Notes under the pieces: model-generated
Databases searched by the model: none
What the model was told of the DNA's origin: nothing
Seen by the model: only the letters and a program-made list of their open reading frames with translations
Position numbers and translations under genes: made by a program
Shown: positions 8,847-17,618 of the stretch, in pieces
Layout of the letters: each line of letters begins with the position of its first letter
Position numbering within the stretch: the first letter of the stretch is position 1
Assembly: GCA_000739515.1 (NCBI GenBank)
Contig: DF820459.1
Span: 1,108,485 to 1,166,954, forward strand
DNA from: Candidatus Moduliflexus flocculans
GTDB taxonomy: Bacteria; Moduliflexota; Moduliflexia; Moduliflexales; Moduliflexaceae
Direction: 5' to 3'
DNA length: 58,470 nt

Positions 8847-10133
8847 TTATTTGGATTTCATTTCGAAGACGCCATCCCAGTCGTCAGACGGCGGATTCTG
8901 CTTATAAGCGCGGCATCGATCAAGGTAGAGTTGCGACGGTTTATCTGCGGCAATCATATCGAGCGCGGCTTGAAACTCGCACGTTGCGGCGTCCCATGCT
9001 CTCTGTTTATAAAGCGCCAGTCCATCGCGGAAATGCGCGTATCCCGCTTCTGTTTCAGCCGTCAATTCCCCTTGGACGCCGATAATTTCGTAAATTTTAG
9101 ACGGCTCATGCTTTCCTTTCACGCGCACATCGTCAAGTTCGCGGACAAGAATGTTGTCGGGCAATTGACGGAACGTGGATTCGCTGATAATAATTTCTGT
9201 ACCATATTGTTTGTTGATGCCTTCAAGCCGGGAAGCGAGATTCACGGCGTCGCCGATGGCGGTATATTCGAGGCGTTGCACAGAGCCGATATTGCCGACC
9301 ACCGCATGTCCGGTATTGATGCCGACGCCAATGCGAATGGGTTCTTGCCCCGCGCTGAGGCGAGCCTGATTGAAGCCAATCAGCATTCGCTTCATTTCCA
9401 ATGCGGTGCGCGCGGCGCGTTCCGCATGATCTGGCTGCGGCGTTGGCGCTCCGAAAATTGCCATGAGCGCGTCGCCGATGAATTTATCAACCGTGCCCTG
9501 ATATTGAAAGACCGCTTCTACCATCAGCGTAAAATATTCACGCAGCATGGCGACCAAATCTTTAGGGCGCATCCGTTCGGCTAAGGTCGTGAAGCCGCGA
9601 ATATCGGAAAAAAAGACAGTGGCTTCGCGTTCTTCTCCGTCGAGGATGATGCTTTCCGGATGATCCAAAATCAATTCGACAACTTGCTTCGTCACGTATC
9701 GGGTCAGCGTATCTTGCAGAAACTCGCGTTTTTTGATTTCCGTTAAATCGGAAAAGACCGACACCACGCCGTATTCCTGACCACGTTCATCTTTGAGAAG
9801 CGAGCTATTAATGGCGAGCGGCACGGTCTGGCCGCCTTTGCGAACAAATGCGCTTTCGCGGTAGAGGTGGGTCTGGCGAGTGTAGATGACGTTAATCAAC
9901 ACGTCATTAAATTCATCGTTGCCGTCATATTCGAAAAAAACTTCCGGGTAATATCTTCCAACAGCTTCTTCAGCGGGAATGCCAAGAATTCTTGTTGCCG
10001 CCGCATTAAACGTGATAATTTTTCCTTCGAAATCGAGCGCAATCACGCCATTATCCATGCTTTCGAGAATATGTTCGTGCAGCATGGCGTCATTTTCGAA
10101 CTGTTGCGACGACACCAGCATTTCATCGTTCAT
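8847..10133 (-). CDS. PAS-domain class III adenylate/guanylate cyclase
   Basis: Makes a cyclic nucleotide, probably cAMP. Residues about 20-135 form a PAS domain (ESMDNGVIALDFEGKIITFN). Residues 165-350 are a class III cyclase catalytic domain with metal-binding D177 (FFSDIRGF) and D221 (KFIGDALMAIFGAP), a Lys at 217, a Thr at 291, and the transition-state pair N298 and R302 (NLASRLE). Lys plus Thr is the usual adenylate-type combination in bacteria. The C-terminal 75 residues are helical. No membrane segment is seen, so it is cytosolic. It follows the STAS gene by 12 nt and seems to be the last gene of the polysaccharide/partner-switch operon. Confidence 0.93.
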   Translation of the reverse strand: MNDEMLVSSQQFENDAMLHEHILESMDNGVIALDFEGKIITFNAAATRILGIPAEEAVGRYYPEVFFEYDGNDEFNDVLINVIYTRQTHLYRESAFVRKGGQTVPLAINSSLLKDERGQEYGVVSVFSDLTEIKKREFLQDTLTRYVTKQVVELILDHPESIILDGEEREATVFFSDIRGFTTLAERMRPKDLVAMLREYFTLMVEAVFQYQGTVDKFIGDALMAIFGAPTPQPDHAERAARTALEMKRMLIGFNQARLSAGQEPIRIGVGINTGHAVVGNIGSVQRLEYTAIGDAVNLASRLEGINKQYGTEIIISESTFRQLPDNILVRELDDVRVKGKHEPSKIYEIIGVQGELTAETEAGYAHFRDGLALYKQRAWDAATCEFQAALDMIAADKPSQLYLDRCRAYKQNPPSDDWDGVFEMKSK

Positions 10134-10145
10134 AGCGAACTCGTT

Positions 10146-10487
10146 TTAAAATGCGCTTAGCGCGCTGTCAATATCGGGCAGAATGTTAAAAATTTTGGTA
10201 AAACCGGCTAACTTAAAAATTTTTTCCACATTCTGTTCCATATTGACTAACTTCAGGTCGCCATTTCCAGCTTTCGCCCATTTGAGCGCGGAGAGGAACA
10301 CACGCAATCCACCGCTGCTGATATAGTTGACGCGAGAAAAATCAACGATAATTTTTACCGCTTGTTTTTCTTTCAGGGCGTTCAATTCGTTTTCAATGTC
10401 AGCAGCAGTTTTAGCGTCAATTCGCCCTTCAATTTCAACAATATGCACGTCGGCGTTTTGCCCTGCCTGGCGAACGTTTACATCCAT
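10146..10487 (-). CDS. STAS anti-sigma-factor antagonist (SpoIIAA/RsbV type)
   Basis: A 113-residue single STAS domain. The key motif is VDFSRVNYISSGGLRV, which contains the serine that RsbW-type kinases phosphorylate in SpoIIAA and RsbV. In its unphosphorylated state such a protein binds the kinase partner and frees that partner's target. It overlaps the start-proximal RsbW-like gene by 10 nt, the usual pairing for a partner-switch module. No sigma factor lies beside them, so the target may be the BY-kinase, the cyclase or an unlinked sigma factor. Confidence 0.92.
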   Translation of the reverse strand: MDVNVRQAGQNADVHIVEIEGRIDAKTAADIENELNALKEKQAVKIIVDFSRVNYISSGGLRVFLSALKWAKAGNGDLKLVNMEQNVEKIFKLAGFTKIFNILPDIDSALSAF

Positions 10488-10966
10488 GATGCATCCTCCT
10501 TTATCGCGGCATCAATGCGCTCTTTTCCTTTATTTACGGTCAGAATCAATTCATTTCTGATTCCCGGGCGATGCAGATATTCGACCTGATCCATCAGCGT
10601 GCAAATGAAATAATTGCCAAACCCTCCGGGAGGTAGCTCGTAAATTGCCTTTTCACTCACATGGGGGATCTTATATCCTCTTGGATCAAATCCGGCGCTA
10701 TCATCAATGATAGAAACCTGCGCCTTTTCTTCGTCGTGTCGGCAAACAATCGTGATCGCATGATTCGGCTGCTGCTGGAATGCATGTTCAATCAGGTTGG
10801 CGACATGCTCATCAACAGAGACTTCAAAATTATTGACTAAATCATCTGGAAGTTTCGCCTCTTCACGCATAAATCTCGTGACAAAACGCCCAATCGCTTC
10901 CAAATTATCCAATATCGCCTCAAATGTTCCCGATTGTTCCATCATAGAGGAAAGTCCATTTTTCAT
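10478..10966 (-). CDS. RsbW-like anti-sigma/serine kinase ATPase
   Basis: A GHKL ATP-binding protein of the RsbW/SpoIIAB family that phosphorylates STAS partners. The N-box-like VDEHVANLIEHAFQ (with Glu/Asn for ATP and magnesium), then VSIIDDSAGFDPRGYK (G1 box) and PPGGFGNYFICTLMD (G2 box) are visible. The start is uncertain: a TTG at 10981 overlaps the stop of the BY-kinase gene (TTGA), but this ATG has a GAG-type ribosome site. The next gene encodes its STAS partner with a 10-nt overlap. Linkage to a polysaccharide export operon suggests that it gates matrix secretion, which is inference. Confidence 0.88.
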   Translation of the reverse strand: MKNGLSSMMEQSGTFEAILDNLEAIGRFVTRFMREEAKLPDDLVNNFEVSVDEHVANLIEHAFQQQPNHAITIVCRHDEEKAQVSIIDDSAGFDPRGYKIPHVSEKAIYELPPGGFGNYFICTLMDQVEYLHRPGIRNELILTVNKGKERIDAAIKEDASWM

Positions 10967-10977
10967 GACTGCCGCTC

Positions 10978-11688
10978 TCAATAATATTCGTAATTGTAGT
11001 AATAATAATACCGATAGTAACCATCACGCTTAATATCCACGTCGTTCAACACCACGCCGATAATATTCGCGCCAACTGTCTGCAATTGGTCTTTCGCTTT
11101 TTGCACGAGCTCGCGATTCGCCATATTCGCTTTGACCACAAATAACACCCCATCCACAATCGAACCTAACACAGAAGCATCCGCTAATGAACTGATCGGC
11201 GGCGAATCCAATAACACCATATCAAACTGTTTTTGCGCGCGTTCCAAAAAATAGCGCATTTTCTGAGAGCCCAGTAATTCAGAGGGGTTTGGCGGAATAA
11301 TTCCGCTGGTGACTACCCATAAATTAGCAATTTTGGTTGGCGTATAGACTTGATCGTGTTCAACTGTATCGCTCAGGGCATGAGTGAGCCCCTGGGAGTT
11401 CGGGACGCCGAAAAGTCGGTGCAAAATTGGACGACGCAAATCCGCGTCAATAATCAACACTTTTTGCTGCGCAATCGCAAAGGTGACGCCAAGATTGGCC
11501 ACTGTTGTGGATTTGCCTTCTTTCGGGATACAACTCGTCACTAACAATGTGCGAATCGGTTTATCAACCTGAGATAATGAAATATTGGTGCGGAGTGTGC
11601 GGTAGGATTCCGCAGCGACAGAATGCGCTCCCTCTTCCCAGATAAGCTGTAAATCCTGGGTCTGTCGTCGAGTTCGACGTTTCGGCAT
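10978..11688 (-). CDS. Bacterial tyrosine kinase (BY-kinase, CpsD/CapB type)
   Basis: Controls capsule/exopolysaccharide chain length through autophosphorylation with its Wzz-type membrane partner. The 236-residue protein has Walker A in CIPKEGKST (53-61), Walker A' in VLIIDADLRRP (77-87) and Walker B in VLLDSPP. The last 14 residues hold ten tyrosines, the cluster that becomes phosphorylated. It lies 3 nt after the Wzz-like gene. This is the two-gene layout of Firmicutes, rather than the fused Wzc form common in proteobacteria. Confidence 0.95.
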   Translation of the reverse strand: MPKRRTRRQTQDLQLIWEEGAHSVAAESYRTLRTNISLSQVDKPIRTLLVTSCIPKEGKSTTVANLGVTFAIAQQKVLIIDADLRRPILHRLFGVPNSQGLTHALSDTVEHDQVYTPTKIANLWVVTSGIIPPNPSELLGSQKMRYFLERAQKQFDMVLLDSPPISSLADASVLGSIVDGVLFVVKANMANRELVQKAKDQLQTVGANIIGVVLNDVDIKRDGYYRYYYYYNYEYY

Positions 11689-11691
11689 ACG

Positions 11692-13149
11692 TTAGTTTCC
11701 CCCTTCTAAGGCATAATGCTTCTTTTTTGATAGCGCAGCAGATTTGCCTTGTAATCGTTTCTGATTTTTTTCATCAATTTTTGGGATCGTCCCTAAAACA
11801 GGTAAATCCAGATAATGTTCAACATCTTCCGGATTTTTTAACGTTTTGTCAAAATATTCGAACAAAAACGCAAACCCGATCCCTAATAATAAACCGATGA
11901 TCATGCCCAAACCGATCACTTGCACTCGTTTAAACGGTATAGTAATATTCTTGGCCGTTCTCGCAGATTCAAGCAGCCGAATCAAATTTTTATCAACAAG
12001 ATTTTCAGTGATGCTCGTTTCTTTTAACTGCCGAAAGAGCATGGCGTGCAAATCTTCTGACGATGTCAACTCCCCCTTCAGTTTGGAATATTCCAGGCGT
12101 TTATTATTGATCTCAACGGCATCGTTTTTAAACGATTCTAATGCTTGTAATGCGGTTTGTTCCCGTGTACGCAAGATTGTCAGATCGGATTCTAATTTTT
12201 GGAAGAACGTATTGACCGTGCTCAGCATATTCTTACGCAATGTTTCTAACTTCAAATCGGCCTGTACGATTTTCGGGTGTTTGTCTTTATACGATTGCAG
12301 CAGGTTTGATCGTTCGATTTCGGCATCGGTAATTTCTGTGCGCAGTTTTTCCAGCACAGGATCATTGAGCGTGACCGCAAGATCATTGCCGAAGTCTGCG
12401 CCCCGCTGCCGAATACGCTGTAATTCCGCTAAACGTGTTTCAGCTTCAATTCGCTCTCGTTTCGCCTGATCATAGGCTGAGGTCAAACCTGCCAATTTGG
12501 ACGAAATCACTTCAGGCGCCATTTCTACCGCTAAAATTTTATTTTTATCCTGAAAGTTTCCAAGCGCAGAATAGGCGTTTTCAATTTTCCCTTGAAGATC
12601 GACTAATTGCTCATTTAACCAGACGAGCGTTTTCCGAGCGGCGCTCAGTTTCGTCTGAAGGTTATATTCAATATAGACTTCTGCCATCGTATTCGCTAAG
12701 GTAATCGCATTCTGCTGGTTGGTATCCCTTGCCACAATATTGACTAAATAAGTGCCGCCAACGGGAAGAATTTCAATCGCGTCTCGGAAATACTGGTAGA
12801 TTGCGTCTTGATCATCAAGAGTCAGTCCAAATTGAGTGACATCCAATTCTTTCACAAGGCGTTCAAGCATTTCTCGGCTTTTTAAGATATACAATTCCGT
12901 TCGTTGATCGACTCCCTCGTCGAAATTTTGATAATATGGCAACTGTCCACCCTGGATGTTGGTCAATGCCGGGCGATCTGGTTTCACGAGCAACGTGGCT
13001 GTGGCCTCAAATTTCGGGAGAGGATTTGGGCGCTGATAAACGCCGATGACCACTACAACAATCACGACAATAAACGTCGTAAGAACCACCCAGCTTCGCC
13101 TGCGCAAAACTAAAAGATAATCAACTAAATGTACCTCTTTTGATTTCAT
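11692..13149 (-). CDS. Wzz/GNVR polysaccharide co-polymerase
   Basis: Inner-membrane chain-length determinant. One membrane segment is at about residues 20-38 (TTFIVVIVVVVIGVY) and another near 413-432 (GLGMIIGLLLGIGFAFLFEY). Between them lies a long periplasmic coiled-coil region (about 170-390). The FEATATLLVKP opening and the FKRVQVIGLGMIIGL-to-FDKTLKNPEDVE end are typical of the Wzz/GNVR superfamily. The membrane-proximal DVEHYLDLPVLGTIP would contact the BY-kinase encoded downstream. A terminator-like hairpin separates it from the exporter gene upstream, so its level may be set separately. Confidence 0.93.
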   Translation of the reverse strand: MKSKEVHLVDYLLVLRRRSWVVLTTFIVVIVVVVIGVYQRPNPLPKFEATATLLVKPDRPALTNIQGGQLPYYQNFDEGVDQRTELYILKSREMLERLVKELDVTQFGLTLDDQDAIYQYFRDAIEILPVGGTYLVNIVARDTNQQNAITLANTMAEVYIEYNLQTKLSAARKTLVWLNEQLVDLQGKIENAYSALGNFQDKNKILAVEMAPEVISSKLAGLTSAYDQAKRERIEAETRLAELQRIRQRGADFGNDLAVTLNDPVLEKLRTEITDAEIERSNLLQSYKDKHPKIVQADLKLETLRKNMLSTVNTFFQKLESDLTILRTREQTALQALESFKNDAVEINNKRLEYSKLKGELTSSEDLHAMLFRQLKETSITENLVDKNLIRLLESARTAKNITIPFKRVQVIGLGMIIGLLLGIGFAFLFEYFDKTLKNPEDVEHYLDLPVLGTIPKIDEKNQKRLQGKSAALSKKKHYALEGGN

Positions 13150-13171
13150 AGGGGAAAAACGTCCGTAAAAG

Positions 13172-13202
13172 AAAAAATAGAGATAGAGGTTCTCTATCTC
13201 TA
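13172..13202 (-). terminator. Terminator or attenuator inside the polysaccharide operon
   Basis: On the minus strand a perfect 11-bp stem (TAGAGATAGAG, loop AAC, complement) is followed directly by a run of six T (13172-13177). It lies between the exporter stop and the Wzz-like start, so it probably limits read-through from the outer-membrane genes into wzz and the kinase genes. Confidence 0.7.
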
Positions 13203-13232
13203 CTTCTCTTTCTTACACACTTCTCATGATGT

Positions 13233-15461
13233 TTAGAAGAAACTTTCAGGGACAATAATCATGTCTCCGCCTAAAATGGGAATATTTTTATCCATTTCTC
13301 CTTTTTCCATCACATCCTTCATTTTGACTTGAATCGTCTTGGTTTTACCACCTTCATCACGAACAACTTTTGTGCCATTTCTTGACGCAAATTCAGTAAA
13401 TCCTCCGGCGCGCAGGATCGCGTCAAGCACGGTATCGTTATCCTGGTAGTTGTAAATCCCCGGTTTGGCAACGCTTCCCACGACATAAATCTGGTTGGGG
13501 CCTAAGGCAGGTTTTCCTCCAGCCGTAGTCGCCGCCGAACCTTTTTCAGCGACCATAATCACATCGCCATCTTGCAATTGAATATTCTGCGTCTGATCGC
13601 CTTGTTGAAACAATTTATTCAAATCAACAATAATCGGAGAAATGGCATCCGTTCCCTGAGAATTCAACACGTCGCCTTTTGGCAGGCGCAAAATTTTTGC
13701 TTCCGTCGTAAATGAAGAGGGGCCTCCTGCATTAAGCAGTGTTCCTAATAACCGTTGGTCTCCCTCAAGTTCACGGTAGCCAGGCTGTTTCACCAATCCC
13801 ATGATATACACTTTTTTGCTGCGTGGTTTAGCGACTTCGACAACAACTTCTGGAGCGACAAAGAAATCGCGTTTCAAAAGAGACGTAATCTGCGCATCGA
13901 GTTGGTCGGTCGTCAACCCATCAACTCGCAAATCTCCTAACAACGAATACGTGATAAAACCATCGGACGACACAGTAACAGTTGCGTCCCAATTTTCTTC
14001 ATTCAATACCTTAATATTTAAGACATCATCCGGGCCAAGAATGTATTCAGACGGACTGGCGCTTGCTTGCATCTGGGTGACTTGCGCAATCATTTGCGCA
14101 GGCATCTCATCAGACGCTTTGGCATTCGGAGTGGTGGTGAACACCTGGCTTGTTCCTTCAGATTTCTGGGGCTCTGTTTTTGCCACAGCAACTGGCTGCA
14201 CCGTTGGAGAGGATTCAACCATCGCTAACTGCGCGGCGTCGCCAAGCACTTTGCGCAACTTGGCCAGTTCACGTTCTTTTGCCTGAAGTTGCTGCTGTGA
14301 CGCGGTTAAACTTGCCACATCGCCTTTTAATGATTCGATTTCCGTGAGCGCCGCGTCATTCTTTGCGCGCAAATCATCGCGCTCTTTTATAAGCGCATCT
14401 ACCTGCTGGCGTAATGAATCAACCTGATCTTTCGCGCCGGATAATGTTACATTCTCTTTCTGCAACTCTGAAATTTTCGAAAGGATTTTGTCAGAGCGAT
14501 TTTTTAGTTCGGCATCGTTCGTTGAAGAAGTCGCGGTAGAAGAAACCCCTTCAAGTTCATTCAGCACCGTTTGCAATTCATTCCGAATCGCTTGCTCGTT
14601 TTGAGCCACTAACGAGGTTTGAGAATTTGCCTTAATCACTTCTTCTTCCAATTCAACGATCCGCAAATTGGCTTCTTTAATCTTTCGTTCTAACACCTGA
14701 ATCATTGAATCTTTTACGGCTAATTGCTGTTCGGCTTCCAACAAATCCTGTTTCATCTTTTCCCGTTCTTGAAGCACTTGCGAAAGTTTTTCACTGAACC
14801 ATTGCAACTGAGCAGGCATATCTTTCGAAGAAGGAGTCTCTCCGCTTTTTGATGATGAAGTGGCGCCAACAGGTTGCAAGTCAACAGGCACTTCTTTGGT
14901 TTTCTGGGCAGGGGCGCTGGTGTCTTCTTGAGTTTTAGACGGGGTAATGACGGCAACGCTTTCCCCTTTTTTCTTTCCAGCCTGTGGCGCAATCTGCCAG
15001 ATATCGACCAAAATTCTCGACGGGTCGCCAGCCTTTGATGGCGTATATGCCACGTCAGCATTGACCAATTCGATGATTGCCTTCACGCTACTGCCCGTTT
15101 GCTTTGCGCTGATTGCCTTCACGACAGGATCATCCACATTTGCAGGGGTTAAAGAAGAAGCTGCCTGGGCATTAAACACATTCACGAGCAGTTGATTTCC
15201 TTCTCGTGATGTCGAAAATGAGGCTTCTCGATCCAACGTCAACGTGACTCTCGTTACTCCAGGCTTATCCTTGACCGGAGATTGCGTCATTCCCATTACA
15301 GTGGCAAACGATGATTTTTGAGCATCACTGCCCTGTGTCTGCACTTTTGAGGCCGCCGCAGTTTTTCCCATCGAAACATCACTTTCGGTCGCAGGATTCC
15401 CGCATCCCGATACCATAAGCAGCCCAACCGTTATCCACCCATAAAACTTCATCATTTTCAT
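13233..15461 (-). CDS. AMIN/coiled-coil polysaccharide export lipoprotein (Wza-type)
   Basis: Outer-membrane channel component for polysaccharide export. From the ATG with AGGAAGGTG upstream it is 742 residues. A lipobox LMVSGC places the lipidated Cys at residue 20. Residues about 65-160 look like an AMIN peptidoglycan-binding domain (TLTLDREASFSTSREGNQLLVN). Residues 220-405 are a heptad-rich coiled coil. From about 472 a Poly_export domain follows (YILGPDDVLNIKV), then two SLBB domains (VYIMGLVKQPGYREL and IYVVGSVAKPGIYNY). Classical Wza is about 380 residues and lacks the first two parts. It sits between the beta-barrel and Wzz genes. Confidence 0.93.
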   Translation of the reverse strand: MKMMKFYGWITVGLLMVSGCGNPATESDVSMGKTAAASKVQTQGSDAQKSSFATVMGMTQSPVKDKPGVTRVTLTLDREASFSTSREGNQLLVNVFNAQAASSLTPANVDDPVVKAISAKQTGSSVKAIIELVNADVAYTPSKAGDPSRILVDIWQIAPQAGKKKGESVAVITPSKTQEDTSAPAQKTKEVPVDLQPVGATSSSKSGETPSSKDMPAQLQWFSEKLSQVLQEREKMKQDLLEAEQQLAVKDSMIQVLERKIKEANLRIVELEEEVIKANSQTSLVAQNEQAIRNELQTVLNELEGVSSTATSSTNDAELKNRSDKILSKISELQKENVTLSGAKDQVDSLRQQVDALIKERDDLRAKNDAALTEIESLKGDVASLTASQQQLQAKERELAKLRKVLGDAAQLAMVESSPTVQPVAVAKTEPQKSEGTSQVFTTTPNAKASDEMPAQMIAQVTQMQASASPSEYILGPDDVLNIKVLNEENWDATVTVSSDGFITYSLLGDLRVDGLTTDQLDAQITSLLKRDFFVAPEVVVEVAKPRSKKVYIMGLVKQPGYRELEGDQRLLGTLLNAGGPSSFTTEAKILRLPKGDVLNSQGTDAISPIIVDLNKLFQQGDQTQNIQLQDGDVIMVAEKGSAATTAGGKPALGPNQIYVVGSVAKPGIYNYQDNDTVLDAILRAGGFTEFASRNGTKVVRDEGGKTKTIQVKMKDVMEKGEMDKNIPILGGDMIIVPESFF

Positions 15462-15504
15462 GTGCGTCACCTTCCTCAGCATAAAAGGATGCTCTCTCTG
15501 TTAA

Positions 15505-16920
15505 CTAAAAGATTACACGACCGCTTGCCACAAATTCGTTTTTGGTATATTCATCCATAGGAGAATCCGAAGATTGATCTGTATAATGATACATTCCGCG
15601 CAACAACACATATCGAGCGACTTTGTATTCTAACCCACCGGAAAATCTATGCGACGTATCTTCTCCATTATTTCGGGTTTCCAAAAATTCATAGGAAAAA
15701 TATTGATGATTGCCATACGAATACCCTGCCAACAGCCGCATATTTTTTACGACTTCGAATTCGCCATCTACTCCAAGTGTCAGATTATTGGTTTCATCAT
15801 CGTATAATTCGCGATTTTCCATCGTATAATCAGCAGACAGAGTCACGATGTATCCATCCGCAATTTTGAACGCAATCCGTCCAAAAATATCATCCGTCAG
15901 CAACGTATCGCCAAAATCGTTTTCATCATAATACCGTTTATAGCCAAGACTCACAAGCGGCGATAATGTCAGTTGATCGAATTTGCCGGTTAGACTGACT
16001 TCACCAACGATACTACTCTGGTCATCTTGCCCGACCCCATCAATATCCTCATAAGATGTCAACGAATATCCGAGGCGAACGTTAGAATGAACCCGAGGCG
16101 TTAATTTCGCTTCCAGGCCAACTTCCGCATCCTGCCGCGAAAAGCTTGCGCTCTGCAACTCACCGGTATTCTCCTCTCTATCAGAAAATTCATACGAATA
16201 CGATAAGATTGTGGTTAACTTGGAGTTGATGGCATGTTTCAGATCAACGGTGCCTGTGTGCGTTTGAGCATCTTGCGTTAATTCACTGCTCTTCTCATAT
16301 TGATCTTCGACTGACCACACATCAATATCATCATCGCCATAGTCGTCGCGTCCATAGGAATATCCCAGGATGAATGCCGTTCTCGGCTTAGAGATTACAT
16401 TATATTCAACCCCTGCATTAAATTCGTTTTTCCAGGTCTGGTTGCCGACAAACATCGGCTCATCCTCATCAATCGGGATAAACGACAACACATCATTCAA
16501 ATTGAACTTCATGCGATCTTTAAAAAAGCCTTCTTCATATTCCGACCCTAACGAGAAATCAACATCGAAATTATTCTTCGTCTCGTCATATTCCGTATTC
16601 TCGCTATATTTCAAGTAGGCGAATTCATACTTCAAAATCAGGTCTACATTCAATAGGCTCTCTTCAAGATGAATATCCGCATTAATTCCGGCTCGCGCGT
16701 CTAAATAGCTATCCTCCCGATTCTCCGCATCTTGAGGAAGAGGCGCATGATCAGGAAGTTCGAAGAGGTTATCATCATACCCTCCGCCAATTTCGACATA
16801 GGGCCTGAGCGTGACAAATTCTGAAATATTGACTGCAAGCGCGGGGGATGCACTCACACATCCCAGCAATATTCCAACAAACACATGAATCAAACGCTTT
16901 TTTCGACTCTGCGCTTTCAT
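15505..16920 (-). CDS. Outer-membrane beta-barrel protein (BBP2-like)
   Basis: A 471-residue secreted protein with a clear signal peptide (about residues 1-29, ending SPALA). The rest alternates short strands with Asp/Glu-rich turns (RPYVEIGGGYDDNLFEL, VSLGYKRYYDENDFG) and ends VASGRVIF, where the terminal aromatic residue is typical of barrels folded by BamA. This resembles the putative beta-barrel porin 2 family found in exopolysaccharide gene clusters. It probably forms or supports the outer-membrane pore for the secreted glycan. It is the first gene of the operon, and GGGAGAG precedes the start. Confidence 0.85.
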   Translation of the reverse strand: MKAQSRKKRLIHVFVGILLGCVSASPALAVNISEFVTLRPYVEIGGGYDDNLFELPDHAPLPQDAENREDSYLDARAGINADIHLEESLLNVDLILKYEFAYLKYSENTEYDETKNNFDVDFSLGSEYEEGFFKDRMKFNLNDVLSFIPIDEDEPMFVGNQTWKNEFNAGVEYNVISKPRTAFILGYSYGRDDYGDDDIDVWSVEDQYEKSSELTQDAQTHTGTVDLKHAINSKLTTILSYSYEFSDREENTGELQSASFSRQDAEVGLEAKLTPRVHSNVRLGYSLTSYEDIDGVGQDDQSSIVGEVSLTGKFDQLTLSPLVSLGYKRYYDENDFGDTLLTDDIFGRIAFKIADGYIVTLSADYTMENRELYDDETNNLTLGVDGEFEVVKNMRLLAGYSYGNHQYFSYEFLETRNNGEDTSHRFSGGLEYKVARYVLLRGMYHYTDQSSDSPMDEYTKNEFVASGRVIF

Positions 16921-17032
16921 GGTGAACTCTCCCTTTTAATAAATGTTTTCTTTAAAATACTTCATAATCTCTTATGAAATATCCCGAAAACGCTCCTTCT
17001 GGTTGAAACTATTGTTGCATGATTGCCTCCAA

Positions 17033-17061
17033 GCAGTACCATGAATCAAAATACTTGTCAA
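17033..17061 (-). promoter_or_regulatory. Candidate sigma-70 promoter of the polysaccharide operon
   Basis: On the minus strand, TTGACA (17061-17056), a 17-nt spacer and TACTGC (17038-17033). The -35 is perfect and the -10 weak. It would give a leader of about 105 nt before the beta-barrel gene. Confidence 0.35.
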
Positions 17062-17375
17062 GAGAAAATTAAGAAAACCTTCCGTTCTTGTTCTCTCTTT
17101 TCCACCACAATAAATATGCAAGCGACAGGGAATTGCTTTATTGATAGGGAAGGACAATAATCCCATCTTTTCTAAAAAAATTGCCAAAAACTTTTTGCTG
17201 TTTTTATCAAGCCCTCAAGCCATCTCTGGACAACTGAGCAACCGTGTGTTCGAAAAAATTGTCTTCTTGCAGTTTTTTTTTCTCAACACCCAAAAACAAC
17301 TTGACGGAGCAATGAGACAACGATATACTTTTGCATACGTCAGTTTAAGAGATGCGCCATATCGCATTATTTAAT

Positions 17376-17432
17376 GGCGGTGACCCCGGAGGAGGCGTGT
17401 CACCTCTTGATTTGATTGCGAATTCAAGAGGT
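17376..17432. ncRNA. Candidate structured element (two adjacent hairpins)
   Basis: GGTGAC and GTCACC enclose a purine-rich CCCGGAGGAGGC loop, and immediately afterwards CCTCTTGA pairs with TCAAGAGG. The two stems share the CC at the junction, so they could be alternative folds. It resembles no riboswitch class that I can match. It could act in the leader of birA on the plus strand. Confidence 0.3.
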
Positions 17433-17618
17433 CGCGCATCGCTATTTTCGGGTCAATGAAAATTGTCCATCTCGCTGAAATATGGCAGAACCAATTAAAC
17501 GCAGAGATCATGGGGCTGTCAAATAATAGAGAAAACAACAGAGACAACCACGGCGAAAGCCGGTTTTTTTATGCGCATAAAATTGTCAACGTGAAGAGAA
17601 CAAGGTGAAAACAACGCT

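Larger units (their letters stand above)
16921..17618. other. Divergent intergenic region between polysaccharide operon and birA
   Basis: About 700 nt with no convincing gene. Two short overlapping reading frames (77 aa on plus, 71 aa on minus) have no ribosome site or recognisable domain. It contains a candidate promoter for the minus-strand operon, a double hairpin at about 17376-17432, and a GGC-GAAA-GCC hairpin followed by seven T near 17550-17568 ahead of birA. Confidence 0.6.

Noticed and set aside
8847..10133. The PAS cyclase as a CBASS-type nucleotidyltransferase
   Set aside because: It is a class III adenylate/guanylate cyclase with the FSDIRGF and KFIGDALMAIFGAP motifs, which is unrelated to CD-NTases.
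16972..17374. Two short frames (minus 71 aa, plus 77 aa) in the birA/polysaccharide gap
   Set aside because: They overlap each other on opposite strands, have no ribosome site and no recognisable domain.
17540..17618. Possible c-di-GMP (GEMM) or biotin riboswitch before birA
   Set aside because: The conserved GEMM core words are absent, and I saw no BirA-type operator. Only generic hairpins are present.
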